Positions 1 to 13,579 of a DNA stretch of 64,000 bases are shown piece by piece. Each line of letters opens with the position of its first letter. Position 1 is the first letter of the stretch. The notes under the pieces were generated by a model. That model ran no database searches. It was given only the letters and a program-made list of their open reading frames with translations, and was not told where the DNA came from. Position numbers and translations under genes: made by a program. Origin of the DNA: Dirofilaria immitis (taxonomy: Eukaryota > Nematoda > Chromadorea > Rhabditida > Onchocercidae); the NCBI GenBank assembly GCA_024305405.1, contig JAKNDB010000064.1, forward strand, positions 248,001-312,000, given 5' to 3'.

Positions 1-3000
1 AGCTTGACTTGTGGAAAGAGAGTGAAAGTCTAAGCAGAGCGATTTTTCAAATTTAGAATTTTTTGATTCATTGCTGATGAAAAATGCGAATGAATGAATG
101 AGAATGACATGCAAAGGAAGATGGGAATATCTTTTTCTTTTCAAGATTTGAAAATTTATTAAAATGCCATTTTTGTGTATTTATTCATTGTTAATTATCT
201 GATTTAGAAAATATTGATACAGTTTGCCATCGTTTATTTTTTTGCATTGAAATGAATTGCTGTTTCTGCTTTTATTTATCGAAAATTAAACAGTAGTGAA
301 AAGATATCTATCAAATCGGTAGTGTTTTTTTTTCTCGAGATATCGATGATATATTGATTTTTATGCCAATTCTTCTAATTCATTTCATCATGCTGATTCT
401 CAATTTATCCATTTGCATTAATAACAGATAGATTTCTTTCATTGTATTGCAAGTTTTGTTCGTTGTTCGATATCATTATAAATTTGTCTTTTCTATGAAT
501 TCATCTTTTGCTCCTTTTATTTCTGTCTTATTTTAGTTTTTTTAATTTATTGGATAATACATTACATAAGGCAAATCTACTTTTATCAATAATTAATCCT
601 ATTTTATCATTAAAATTTCTTTTTCTTTTCTTTATAGGATGACTTTTGAAATGATTAAAGGTTAATAATGTTAGTTTGCATACAATAAGATAAGATAGTT
701 GAATTATAACAATGTATTTATGATATTTTATTTGATGCTATTATTTTATAGCAAATTTCTCATCAGCATTTGTAATCATTTATTAATTCGTTTTTATGCA
801 CCGGAAGTGTTGCTTCGGAAATGTTGCTTCAAATTTTTTCAAAGTTATTTAAAAAAGTTGGATGATAACATAAACAAGTCATTTAATATTATTTACTAAT
901 TCCCAACCGGTTTTATTTGGTTGCTGTTCTGCCTATATTATATTATGTTTGTAATTTTCCCTCTTGATAATCAGTGATAATGACTTATACTTTTGCATGC
1001 TTGACATTTTTAATTCATTAATAGATGGAAGTGTTGAATGTAAAGAGTGTAGAGATATCATGAAGATACCTATTGTTTTCTTTTTTTTTTCCTTTTAATG
1101 CAATTTTTTTAATTACGAAATTCGCAATCATTTTGATAACATTTTGTGAATTACATTTGCTCTTTTAAAAATTAAATAGCACATTTCTTTTTTGCCTTTT
1201 TCAAAATGAATAGTTTTCATTAGTGCAAAAGTATTGATCGATTAGGCTGTTTATTGAAGTTGAATAGACAAAAAACTTTTTGTAATTATGATCGTCTTAA
1301 AATCAGCGAATAAACATTATTGTGATAATAGCTAAAATTAATTTATCAATTTTTGCTTTATTTTGTTTTGTTTATTATGGTGCCGGAGAATCTTGAAATG
1401 ACCAGAAAGTTATTCGAGAATTCCTTGTTGATGTGACTTTTATGATGTATCAGTATGATTAATAGTAGTCAATAAAAAAATTGCCCCTAATTTTTTAATG
1501 TCAATAAACATTCAAAAATAAGGTCGAATGACATTGAAGCATCAATGATCAGATATTTTTTCCTTCTGAATCCCGTGAAATTTTGGACAGTATATTAACC
1601 ATTTCAATATAGTAGGAATAGTAATATATTGCTTGAAAGTTAGATGAAGTGTAAAATACTTTTTAATCAGGTGCGATACAATCTTTGTCCTCTTTTTAAA
1701 ATTGTAATGAGCCATCGATTAGTACAATACTTTATCAATTAACGGAGAAAAGGTAGAAAGGCGGTGATAAGATGAGGTTGACAAATGTCTCATTCTCGAC
1801 AATGTTCACATTTCTGATTGAAATTAGATGATAAATTGTAATACCGTAAGAATGACAAATGAGGTCGAGACTGATAGAATCCTTCTTTCACTTCCTCCTT
1901 CTATATCATCCCCAAATTGTATTTTTGCTTTTGTTGAATGTAAAATGTTGAGAGATTTTTATGAATACATTCTGTTTTTTTTTTTTTTTTAAACTTAAAA
2001 GTACATTGCCAGTTGTTCGGACTTATCAATCCTATCATTGCTCCTTTAAATATCTATTCGATGAAAACATCTATTAAAGCTTTTTCAATATTTCTTCTTT
2101 TCTCGACTCTCGAGCTTTTTTTTCTTTTTATCCGTATACTTTACAACTGCTTCTTTTCATTTTTATTTATAGAAGGATATTATAAGGAACAGAGAGAGAG
2201 GGAAGGAGAAAGAGAGAGAGGGAGAGGAGAAAGGGAGAAGGAGATAGAGTAGAGGGAGAAGGAAGAGAAGAAAGCAATATGTTTCATCTATTGATTAATG
2301 CATTGCTTTCGAACGATGATAGTTCAGGTGTTTTGCAATCTTTTTTTTTTTGCACTATATTGCAACTTTCTCTGCTCCTTCTCTATTATATCTACTCTCT
2401 TATCTCCCATACAATGTTTGCTTCACATGATATCATATGTTATTCGAATAAATGATTACTTTTTTATCTCGCATACTATCGTCTCTTCATATCAATACTT
2501 TCCTCTTTTATCTTTTTTCTTCCCAATTTTTTAGCTAAAGAGAAAATTGATCTCTTTTCTATTACACTCACTCGAGAATTGTTAATATTCTATTGCTGTT
2601 ATCATGATAGATTACTTGGTGATTTGTGTATGTACACACTCGAGCATATGTATCACCTATATAAAGGCATAAATGTATGTTGTGTATGTATGTATATATA
2701 TTGTGTATATATACGTATGTATGTTCATGTATACATACGTATGTATGCGTGAATCAATTATACGTCACGTCATTTGCAAAAACTGCTTGGAATAGGTAGG
2801 GAGGGATGAAAAGTTGAAAAGTTTTAGAAAGCTTTGCATTACTCAATTTTTGTTGAGTATGAGCATTTTATTAAGCTAGCCTTCTTTTTCTCTCTCTTCC
2901 TCTTCTTCTTCTTCTTCCTCCTCCTCCTCCTCCTCCTCCTCTTTCTGCTTTAAATTTCTTTTTAAAAAGTTTTCAGTTTTTTAGCTGAAATTATATATAT

Positions 3001-3869
3001 ACATATAGAAAGAGATGTATAGATCCATATATAATTGATAATGTTTATCTATCAATGAGATTCTTCAAATATCAATTTAATTGATATTTGAAGAATCAAC
3101 AAAAATTGGAGATTGAAGAAATTACTCATTAAGATTTATTTTGATGTAGATGTTGACGAGAAAGGATCGATATTCATCATGATATAAGAGTTGAGAATTT
3201 TCTTTTAATTTTTTGCTTCCTTATTTCATCTATTCTTATTTTGATATTTGATATTTATTATTCATTTTTATTTCTATACTTATTTCATTAATTTCATTTA
3301 TTATTAAGAAAGATTCATTTCTCATTCCTACATTTCTCATCCCTACATTTCTTTGCATCTGCTTTTCTCATTCTCTTTTAATTGAATTGAAATGTGTTTC
3401 TCCTTAGCAACCATTTGTATTATTATTATTATTGTTTTTAAGTAATACTTCACTTCTATTTTGTTTAGTTATTTATTATTCTCTCTTTATTCATTTCTGA
3501 TATGATTAATATTATCAGAAAAAATAGCTGAAATAATCAATTCATTTCTAGTATAATCAATATTATGTTTTTGTTATTGCAATTTTTGCTTATTTTTATT
3601 AATAATTGATTTGCATTTGCTTGTTTAGACTATCATTTCTATCTTTCCATATTCAAACTTGACGAATATTTATGTTTACTTTTAGATTTAATTAATAGTA
3701 TCCTTTGACCTTTCCTAGCTTTCTCTCTAATGTTTAATTTTGGGAAACTAAGATAATTAATTGATGTAGTGAGCATTTCAGGTGAAATACCTCCAACTTT
3801 CTCATCTAATAAATAAACAGACAAATTGTTTCTCTTCTATTCTATTTGTTCTATGGTTGTTGAATGCAG
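1..3869. other. AT-rich non-coding region with simple repeats
   Basis: No gene is recognised here. Short open frames are AT-rich and lack codon structure or plausible splice partners. Visible items are a purine-rich GA tract (about 2191-2270), a TATG/TA-type microsatellite (about 2671-2750), a CTT/CTC polypyrimidine tract (about 2886-2942) and one near-perfect palindrome listed separately. Confidence 0.6.
3059..3097. repeat. Perfect palindrome, 18-bp arms, 3-nt loop
   Basis: GATTCTTCAAATATCAAT is followed by TTA and then the exact reverse complement of the first 18 bases. It lies in non-coding AT-rich DNA. It is one of several such short-loop palindromes in the window. Confidence 0.9.
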
Positions 3870-4019
3870 TCGAACTTCTTCGCTACATACTACGCCATTA
3901 GCAGTAGTGGCATTACTAGCACTTCAAAACATTTTATTGATGAGAGCAACAGTAGTGCGACTAATGCAATCATTGGTACTAGTGCAGTTGGTTCACATAC
4001 TACAGCAACAGTGGTTGAA
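3870..4019 (+). CDS. Candidate isolated exon, Ser/Thr-rich
   Basis: An island with a more coding-like base composition is bounded by an acceptor (GAATGCAG) and a donor (GTGAGC). It is exactly 150 nt, open, and phase 0 at both ends, giving 50 residues rich in Ser, Thr and Ala (starting SNFFATYYAISSSGITST). No start codon or partner exon was found nearby. Its phase would allow splicing to the aldolase exon at 6778, where AAA precedes the ATG, giving an alternative N-terminus; that is only a phase match. I do not recognise a domain. It could equally be a chance open stretch. Confidence 0.3.
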
Positions 4020-6777
4020 GTGAGCTGAAATTTTATTTTAAAATCATCACAATGATATCATTTAAGTGCATAAGATAAGAGGAATGTTTCCGGTGTTAAA
4101 TTTTTTCTTTTTGTACTATAAGATCATTCTCGACTAGAATCTACGATAAGTTATGTGGCAACTTTAGTTTGGTTAGAAAGTAGATGTTGATATGATATCG
4201 ATCGTTTTGTATTTTTTTCTCCCGATTAGTCATTAATGGTATTAATCATTCGGTATATATTCAAAAATTTCATGTAATTTCGATATGATAAATATCAAAC
4301 TTCAGATGTGCTTAAATGGCAACATTAGTTTGATCAAATTTTATTTGTATAATGATATTTAACTATTTGATAGTTAATTTTTGATTTGATTACTGTAAAA
4401 TAACGGGAGATTAGAAAAGAAACCCAGGAGCATAAAATTTTTATAACTTTTCTCGTGCAATCGTTAATCGTTTTATAAACCGATTTTTATATAACTTTAG
4501 AAACATTTCTTTTGAATAGCAATCTATTTCAATTCTGTACAGAAAACTACTGTATCATCAAATATTACTATCCATTTTTGCTGCGATCGTATCGCAAATA
4601 TTGCAAATACAAACAAACATAAAGCAATAAAAAGAATAAATGAAGATGCCCATCCCATATTATTGATTATCACACCTGTGAGATATTATGGAAATTTCTC
4701 TCTTGTGAGTTGTCCATATATAAAAGTTGACTTTTCAATTGTTTAAAAACTAAGACTTCTTGTTTTTGGGATGATAATTTTGACTCAAACCGTCTATTTA
4801 TTAGATATGTTGATTTGCTTGGCTAGAATTTTGAATTGTTCCAGAAAACTTTAATATAATTTTGAACTTTCTTTTGGATCATGAGATCGTTATTTGCAAA
4901 AGCAGTAGATTCTTTGACAGATGTTAAGGAAATGATATATATGTCGTCTATTATTATCTTAAATCGTTAATAGTGCAATTACATTGATTTGTTTTCAGTC
5001 ATTTGTAGTTTTACACTTATGTTACGGTAACATAAATGGAGATAGATATTCGTAATTTTTAGCATTCTTTCTCTCTTTGATCGCTTAAGGTTACACCTTA
5101 ATCTACCTGCTAAGGATTTAACGGAAAGGAAAAAAAAAGGCAAGAAATGAAGTGATTAGACTTGTTATTTATTGATTTCTTATCATTCTCCGATTATTCA
5201 GCATATTATTTCTTTATCATGCTCCCTTGATTGTTCATCATCTGTATCATGAAAAACAAAAACCTTGTTCTTCTTTGATGTGGGAAAGCGAATTGATGTT
5301 TCACAGACAATTATTTTTGGAAACATTTATTGGATCGGAAGTTGCTAATATTAACAACAGGAAGAAATTATTCTACCACTTATGAATTGAATGTTAAGGG
5401 TTTTTTTCAGACGGTTCTTCCGTGATAAGGGAAAGATTTCGTTTCTACAAGCTTTTTTCAGCCATTTAAATAATAAAAAAAAATTAACAAATCAAAAGCA
5501 ATTACAGTGGTATCTAGTAAATATTATGTTTTAAGCAGCGGTATCTGCAAAAGTCATTTTATGATCAGAAAGAACAAAAATACTTATAAATTAAAATCAA
5601 AGAAGTCGACGAGATTATTTAAACTGTAAGTGATTAGTCACCATCGAAAAAAATCTCGACCTCCAGACCAACCATTTACCACTAGAATCTTACTGAGCAA
5701 TAGCCAACAAACCCTTAGATTAGTAACACACTATCAATATAGGCACATCTTGGAGCAGATTATAGACAAAGAGTAATCATCTGAGATATATGAGATAAGA
5801 GATAAAGAAATAAGACTATATAAATATACGTAGGATATATCATGCCATATAGAAAAGGGTGAAATCGATCGGGGAAAAAGAGAATCCATCTTTCTCACAT
5901 TTAGCTGCCATTTGTTAATAATACATTGTGAGGAAGCAAATAGTATATAATGACGATGAGAAATGTTTGTAAGCGATGACAATCGATAATGTTCTGATAA
6001 AAGTTTTTCAATTTAACATCAACTAAACATTATGAAAAGTAACTTCTTAAATCTAAGTATCAATTATGAATCATACATTTCTGTTGACATCGGTAGCAGC
6101 AAGATGTCCTCTTGTATTTCAGTTTCTTTTCTTTTCTTGTTTATATTTCTTTTTGTTTTGCGTTCATACTGCTTCATATTTAATTACATTCTTCACTTAG
6201 CTTTTGCTTTCTTATATTAATTTCATTTTGGCTTTCTTTCACTTTATTCATTGCTTTTTTCTTTCTTCTCTCTTTTTATTATGCTTTCATTTTTTTTTTT
6301 CGTTTTGTTTATTTTTTTCTTTACTTCTCTAAAGATGATCTTGCATTAGTTTCGCTTTTTTTTTTGCATTTATGCTCAACGTTTATTAGAATGTTTTGCT
6401 TTTAGAAGAAAATTTTTATATGAAAAAGAAGTTTATTAAGCGATTTGATTCTAATATTTGCTTGCAGTAAAGAGATTTTTGTTTTGTCAACGTTCATGAC
6501 GAATTTCGTTATATTTGTTTTGAAATTTTCAATATTTTTATTTTTTCTTTCTTTATCATTACTGATAATATAATTGGGATCATCATTCATATAATTTCCT
6601 GCTAATTTCATTACTTGAACTTATCTTTTTTTTTTTTTTCATTTATGCATTATATACTATCTGTTATTGTGATTGTGTTTTCTTGCAAACTTTTGCTTGA
6701 AATTATTTCGTGTATGATTGTAATGTGTTTTTACTTAAAAATATATGGATAGTAGTAATTGGTAATTGTTATTACAG
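4020..6777. other. AT-rich region upstream of aldolase
   Basis: No coding exon, RNA gene or long repeat is supported. It holds T-rich tracts, especially 6210-6660. It ends in an acceptor (TTATTACAG) three bases before the aldolase ATG, so at least the last part is either an outron removed by trans-splicing or an intron. Confidence 0.5.
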
Positions 6778-6780
6778 AAA

Positions 6781-9392
6781 ATGACCTCTTACTCACAGTT
6801 TCTGACAGAAGCGCAAAAGATGAATTACGACAAATTGCCAATCAAATTGTAGCGCCAGGCAAAGGTATCCTTGCTGCGGATGAAAGCGTTGGTATGTAAA
6901 ATTTACTTTCTTTTTCCTTTTCAAAATCAATGTTGTTGTTTTTACTTTTAGAAGAGATTGGATGAAAGCTAGAATAGGTTATGTATGTATTAAAGGTAAA
7001 AGATGAAAGAGAGATTTTATTCTGAGTTTAGTACTATATTTTAGGAAGTATGGACAAAAAACTGAAACCAATTGGACTTGAAAATGTTGAAGAGAATCGA
7101 CGCTTATACCGTCAGGTCTATTTTTCGATTAATTTCGTAAAGATTAATAGCACCTGATTGTGATGTTTTCATTAGTTTCACGTGAAGCATGAAATATTTG
7201 TTTTTCTTGATCATAGTACTACGATATCTGCTCCTAAGAGAATTATGCTTGCAAAATTTTTCAGCTTCTGTTCACAGCTGGTGATGAAATGAGTAAATAC
7301 ATTTCTGGTGTTATTATGTTTCATGAGTCATTCTATCATAAGGCAGATGATGGTACACCATTTGTTCAAATTTTACAAAAGAAGGGTATTCTTCCAGGCA
7401 TTAAAGTAAGTTAACTTTAGTATGAATATATTGAAAATTTTAAGAATATAAGCGCTCTATGTAAATTTTCGCGTTCTCTTATTGAGAGTGGTATCACAAG
7501 CTTGTTTTGAGAAGATAGTGCTCGACAATATGGGACGTAAGTTTTGATATCGACTTGTGTCGGATGTGATATCTACATTGTCTTTATATGTCAGTAATAT
7601 TGAAAATATTGAGAAAGAATTAAGTGATCTTAGCGATCTATTAACTAATTTTTATTTAGGTTGATAAAGGCGTTGTTCCAATGGCAGGCACTGTGGGTGA
7701 AGGTACTACACAAGGCTTGGATGATTTGAATAGTCGATGCGCTCAATATAAGAAGGTCGTTTTCTAGAGTTTATAAAACTTCTTTAATTACTTATAGAAC
7801 TATGTGATTCATTTTCATACATTCAGTCTCCTGTTTATTATACTCTCTTTTTAAATAAAGATGAATAAGGGTTTGTAGAATATAGTAATGAATTTTAAAT
7901 TTAAGAAAATTAATTAAATTGTTTCAGGATGGTGCACAGTTCGCTAAATGGCGTTGCGTGCATAAAATTGGTGCAACAACACCTAGCCATATGGCTCTGG
8001 TTGAAATTGCTGAAGTAGGCATTTTTCGTCGTCTAAATTTTTTTCTTCAATTTTCGTTTTTCTGATGCTAATAATAAATATTCAAATCGCATAAGAAAAA
8101 AATAAGTAATGTTTTTGCAGTCACATGTTAAGCGATTATATTGTAAGTGTTTCATGCCTAACTTCTTTTTCTGCAATTATGCAGCTTTGAAATTCTGCAC
8201 CGAATTTATTTTGTTCTGTTTTTCAATTTTGCTTTTACAGGTATTGGCTCGTTATGCTTCAATTTGCCAACAACATGGTTTGGTACCAATTGTAGAGCCC
8301 GAAACATTGCCTGATGGTGAGCATGATGTTCATCGTTGCCAGAAGGTTACGGAACTTGTTCTATCATATACGTATAAGGCACTGATTGACCATCATGTTT
8401 ACTTGGAGGGAACATTACTGAAACCGAATATGTGTATGCCGGGTAAGTTATTCAGAATTGTTTATTATAACTAAAGGAGAAGATAATATGATTACTGGGT
8501 GTAGCAATAAAAATACTTTTGTAAAATTTGCTTTTGAAATTATACTAATGACCTGATCAGAATTACATTTCAGGAATGTATTAATGACCTGATCAGAATT
8601 ACATTTCAGGAATGCAATTCAAGGGGCAATGTTCACATGAGGAGATTGCACGAGCCACTGTTACTGCTCTTCAACGCACGGTTCCAGTGGCTGTACCGGG
8701 TATCGTCTTCCTTTCTGGTGGTCAATCTGAGGAAGATGCAACACTTAATTTGAACGCTATCAATCAGTTTTCGGTAATTTCTACTCTGTCGAATGATTTT
8801 TTTTAGATGGCATATGAATGAAAGCTAAACGATACTGCAAATAGTTAAAAGAGAAAAAGTTTTGTATATAAAAGCGGTTTGTTACGTCTCGAAGAAAAAG
8901 GTGCGGTTAATTTAATGTCGAAGAAAGGAGATATTTTTAATGGACAGTTATATTATCATTTAGATATATTATTTGAATCTCGAAATTATTTGTCACAGAT
9001 ATATGATCATAATTAAGTTTTACGAAAAATTTGTAGAATTAGTAGAAATGCCAAAAAAGAAATGATTAATAAAAGAGAAAAGCTGAATTTTGCTTTTTTG
9101 AAGTATAGATGAAACAATTTTTATTTTAATTAGTTTTTGTTTTCTTTTTTTTTTAATTTCCTGCTTCATTTCAGGGTAAAAACCATGGGCTTTGACATTC
9201 AGCTATGGTCGAGCATTGCAAGCATCAGCTCTTGCAGCTTGGGGTGGTAAACCGGAGAATATTCAAGCTGCCAAAGAAGCATTCTTGAAGCGTGCAGAAG
9301 CGAATTCGCTTGCACAATTGGGTAAATATACCGGAGGCGCAGGTTCCGGTGCAGCAGGAGAGAATCTCTACATTGCTAATCATGCATACTAA
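6781..9392 (+). CDS. aldo: Fructose-bisphosphate aldolase, class I
   Basis: Glycolytic enzyme that cleaves fructose 1,6-bisphosphate into DHAP and glyceraldehyde 3-phosphate in the cytosol. Exons: 6781-6891, 7045-7115, 7265-7405, 7660-7755, 7928-8014, 8241-8442, 8610-8773, 9175-9392. The model gives 363 residues, the usual family length. Visible motifs are ILAADES (substrate-binding Asp), FAKWR (catalytic Lys/Arg), PIVEPE (catalytic Glu), [10 protein letters not shown] (Schiff-base Lys) and the C-terminal HAY with the functional Tyr. The start is the first ATG, three bases after a TTATTACAG acceptor, typical of an SL-trans-spliced nematode gene. Two exons each lack one A in an A run (6815-6818 and 9178-9182), so the raw frame breaks; with one base restored in each, all phases close. 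AATAAA lies at 9722-9727. The family call is secure; the frameshifts look like consensus errors. Confidence 0.97.
8546..8617 (+). repeat. 36-bp tandem duplication containing a 3' splice site
   Basis: Two nearly identical copies (8546-8581 and 8582-8617) each carry ATTACATTTCAG|GAATG at the end of the sixth aldolase intron. Only the second acceptor (exon from 8610) gives the conserved continuation after MPG. The first would read GGA ATG TAT TAA and terminate at once. Confidence 0.9.
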
Positions 9393-10857
9393 ATAGTCCA
9401 CAGTCCACAGGTCCACAGTCCACAGTTACTAATCATTGCTTCCTGTATTAAATATTGAAAAATGAAAAGAAAAATTATTATTTCGATCTCTACTGATAAT
9501 TCATGAATTCTTATAGTTCCCAATCATGCTATCATTTTTGATTCAGAAATTAATTCTTAGTTTATTTTCATCAGAGCGTGTAAGTAGAGATTGTCAAAGT
9601 TAGATTTCGTATTATATTTTTAAACATGTATTTTCTACTAATTCTGGTAAATTCGTATGATTAATAATTATACTATATTATCTTTCGTGTTTTTTCGTTT
9701 GTCCAATCAATATATACAATGAATAAATAACTTACGTAGTTATTAATCTATTTTAAATTAAAAATTCAACCAAATTCCTTATTGAAGCACAACAGATCAG
9801 ATCAGAATGTGGGAATGAAATTACTACATGGTAGATATTGATAAAAAGAAGAAAATTTTTCCGCTCCATCAATACAGTTTACACATTATTATCTAATTAA
9901 ATAGTTTAAAGAAAATCAAAGAAGCATCCTAAATTATACTAGTCACATCTAAAATATTAACACATTTCTTTCCCATTATCCAATAGTTACTTGAACAAAT
10001 AAATTAACTAATATCTAAGATATAAGCAAAATGAATAGAATTCGATAATAAACAGATAACAGTAAAAAAAAAAATTCCATTGAATGAATTTGGATTGGAT
10101 AGTCTTTTATGTACTGATATTTCCCGAATACATCGTCTATGAATAATTAAAACTTTACAGTATGATGAATATTCTAAAACGGATCATCAATAGAGAAAGC
10201 ATGAATTGAAAAAGCTATGGAAATTTTTCCCAAAATATGGCATTTGGGAACGAGGAAAGTTTTCGAATCTTCGATAAATCTTAAAATCAAAAACTATCAA
10301 CGAAGTATTTGCTGAATCAATCGTAAAGTCGGATTGATAAAATTTAGAATTAAAAATTTTATCAATCGCTACTGTTGTTTGCCTATTATGAAATGATAGA
10401 TGATAGAAAGTATCGAAAAGAATTATTGTTCAAATGGATGGATGCCAATTAAATTTATCAAAAAATTATACGTTATTTTTCAGATGGATAACTTCGTTGA
10501 AATTTTCCAACTAACTAATAACATTATCACCGTCGGGAGGCCATTTAAGTAATTTTTTTTTCCTGCATGATAATGAAAATTTTATATGATTGATTATTTG
10601 TTTATTTTTTTTCATAACTAATGAATCTAAAACTTTGCTTATATTAATGAGTATGATTTTTTAAAGGATGAAATTGATTAATATAAGTTTGAAAAATATG
10701 TAATGTTAAATTATTGAAGCAATTATCATTCTGTGATATTATCCCATTTTATCTCAAATTTATTATCTTATTCTTTCATTAATTATTGCAATTATTTTGT
10801 TAAGATATTTTGATCAATTTAAAGTAAAATATTTCAAATCTTTTTCAATAATTGATA
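9393..10857. other. Aldolase 3' UTR and AT-rich spacer
   Basis: Immediately after the stop is a short run of GTCCACA-type repeats (about 9397-9427). A polyadenylation hexamer is at 9722-9727. The rest is AT-rich, with no supported gene. Confidence 0.6.
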
Positions 10858-11048
10858 ATGATATGATTAAAATATAATATAATTAAAATATGATATGATT
10901 AAAATATAATGCAATTAAAATATGATATAATTAAAATATAATATGATTAAAATATGATATGATTAAAATATGATATGATTAAAATATGATATGATTAAAA
11001 TATAATATAATTAAAATATGATATGATTAAAATATGATATGATTAAAA
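10858..11048. repeat. AT-rich tandem repeat, unit about 15-16 bp
   Basis: Repeated AAAATATGATATGATT-like units with small variants (ATAATATAATT, ATGATATAATT). No coding content. Confidence 0.85.
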
Positions 11049-11220
11049 TAACTGTAAAAATAACATAAATATATGATTATAATTACTTTGAATAATTCGA
11101 TTTCATTTTAAAGATAAAATAAAAATTACTGAAATTAAAATTCCTTTTGTACTTCTCTTCCTTCACTATTATAATTCATTCTAATTTACCTTCAGAAAAT
11201 AGAAGAATCCTTCTGAACAA

Positions 11221-11388
11221 TTCTATTTATTGCATGTATAACTGTTTGCATGCACTATACAGTTCTATTTATTGCATGTATAACTGTTTGCATGCACTAT
11301 ACAATTCTATTTATTGCATGTATAACTGTTTGCATGCACCATACAGTTCTATTTATTGCATGTATAACTGTTTGCATGCATGTGTAAC
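11221..11388. repeat. 42-bp minisatellite, 4 copies
   Basis: Units begin TTCTATTTATTGCATGTATA at 11221, 11263, 11305 and 11347, each 42 bp apart and nearly identical. TGCATGCA-rich partial copies run on to about 11470. Because 42 is a multiple of 3, the array makes an artificial open frame with a 14-residue repeat. I do not regard that as a gene. Confidence 0.9.
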
Positions 11389-12988
11389 TGTTTGCATGCA
11401 GTATATAAATGCACTGCATGCAATATATAAATGTATAGAATTCAATTAAAGTTATGCAAACTGCATGCAGTATATAAATTCAGCATATATTGTCGGAAAC
11501 TATGCTATAATGCATAATCATAGAATTAATAAAATACAACCAATGCAGGTCCTTTGATATTCACTTAATTTAATTATAGCTAAATCGCTCTTCGTCCCTA
11601 ATTGAGTGTTTAGTCTTTGGCCATTTTTTATCTTTACCAGCCAAGATTTCCTAGTCTTTGCCGTATTGATCTCGATATTGTTCATAAATAATTCCTCTTC
11701 TGTTTATCAATCAAATATATTATCATAATCTTGAAATCTAACTTATCTTACAAATATATGACATGAACAATTTAGACGATTAATAATCAATTATTATCAT
11801 TCAAATAATTAATATTATAGCAATTGCATAGTGAGGTAAAATTGCTCTGGTATTGATTATTTATTTAATAAAACAATGAGTAATTATTAGTCTCTTAAAA
11901 GGTAATAAATGATATTACATCATTACAACTGATAAAACATAACCATAAACTGATAAGAAAGGAAATAAGGTAAGTAATGTAACAATAAATGTATGCATAT
12001 ATATTCATTAAACAAATTGGATAATGATGTCATTTTCTTTCAGATTCCAAAAAGCAATAGATGATATGATAACTGTTATCATATAAGCATTTAATTAATC
12101 TTAGATGAGAAAAAGAAATCATTTCAATTTCTTTTTCTCTCAGTGAAAAAAACGAATAAAAATAGATAATTTTTATTTAACTTTTTTGATAAGTTATTTT
12201 ATTCTATTAGATAGATATCATCAGATATGATACAATTATGATATGATATCTTAGATAAAAAAATATTTTTGTATTAAAAAGATACTTAAATAATTTTATT
12301 CTATATTAATTAATTGAGTAATTATTGATAATTTGAAAAATAATTAAATATTTTTCTATACCGAATCGTAATTTTACACTAATTAAATCATAATTATAAC
12401 TATTATTAAAACTTTTTTATTAAATTAAGATTATCTCTAATGTTTCTAATCTTCTTTTATTTAATTTATCATATTAAAAACAATGATAAGTTGCAATTAC
12501 AATTATCAAATTGTTCATCTAAAAGCATTTAATTACAATATTTTAATCATAATTGCATTAATTCTTATAATTTTCTCCATTATCTTAATATTAATATAAG
12601 CCATATCTGTGATAAATAATTTTGCAATAGTCGAAGAGGATATTTTAAAAGTAACTTTTCGAACTTATCATTTACTTTATTTTATCATTAAAATATTCCT
12701 TATCATTGTTATCGTAATCTCGTAGTGTTTTATGGTTTAAGTATGTTTTTTTGGATGAGCAATTTAATAATTGTAATTGCAAATTGTAATTTTATTTTTT
12801 AATTTGTATAAAATAAAAAAGAATTATAAATTACTTTTTTCTTTTTCAATTTTTATTTATTCCAATTGCATTTGGAATAAAATCAAAATTTGTCCCATTT
12901 TTATCATTCGTTTTCAAATTTTCCATTGAAAGTTATTTACTTCCTTCGTTTGTTAAATTTTATTCTTAGAATATATTTGATGTCGTAA

Positions 12989-13579
12989 ATAGATAGTAAA
13001 TGATATTTACAATAAAATCATTTATAATTAATTTAATCTAAACCATGATTTTGCTTATTTAATCGTGATTATAAATTAGAATATTAACTAACCTATTAAA
13101 TGCTTGATCTATTTATTATCTTTCATAGATAGTAAATGATATTTACAATAAAATCATTTATAATTAATTTAATCTAAACCATGATTTTGCTTATTTAATC
13201 GTGATTATAAATTAGAATATTAACTAACCTATTAAATGCTTGATCTATTTATTATCTTTCATAGATAGTAAATGATATTTACAATAAAATCATTTATAAT
13301 TAATTTAATCTAAACCATGATTTTGCTTATTTAATCGTGATTATAAATTAGAATATTAACTAACCTATTAAATGCTTGATCTATTTATTATCTTTCATAG
13401 ATAGTAAATGATATTTACAATAAAATCATTTATAATTAATTTAATCTAAACCATGATTTTGCTTATTTAATCGTGATTATAAATTAGAATATTAACTAAC
13501 CTATTAAATGCTTGATCTATTTATTATCTTTCATAGATAGTAAATGATATTTACAATAAAATCATTTATAATTAATTTA
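12989..13579. repeat. 136-bp satellite-like tandem array, 4.3 copies
   Basis: ATAGATAGTAAATGATATTT recurs at 12989, 13125, 13261, 13397 and 13533, exactly 136 bp apart. The copies look essentially identical across the full unit, and the last is partial. The near identity implies recent amplification or homogenisation. No coding content. Confidence 0.95.

Noticed and set aside
6781..9392. Aldolase as a pseudogene
   Set aside because: Only two single-A losses break it, every splice site and catalytic residue is intact, and the same error type recurs in unrelated genes.
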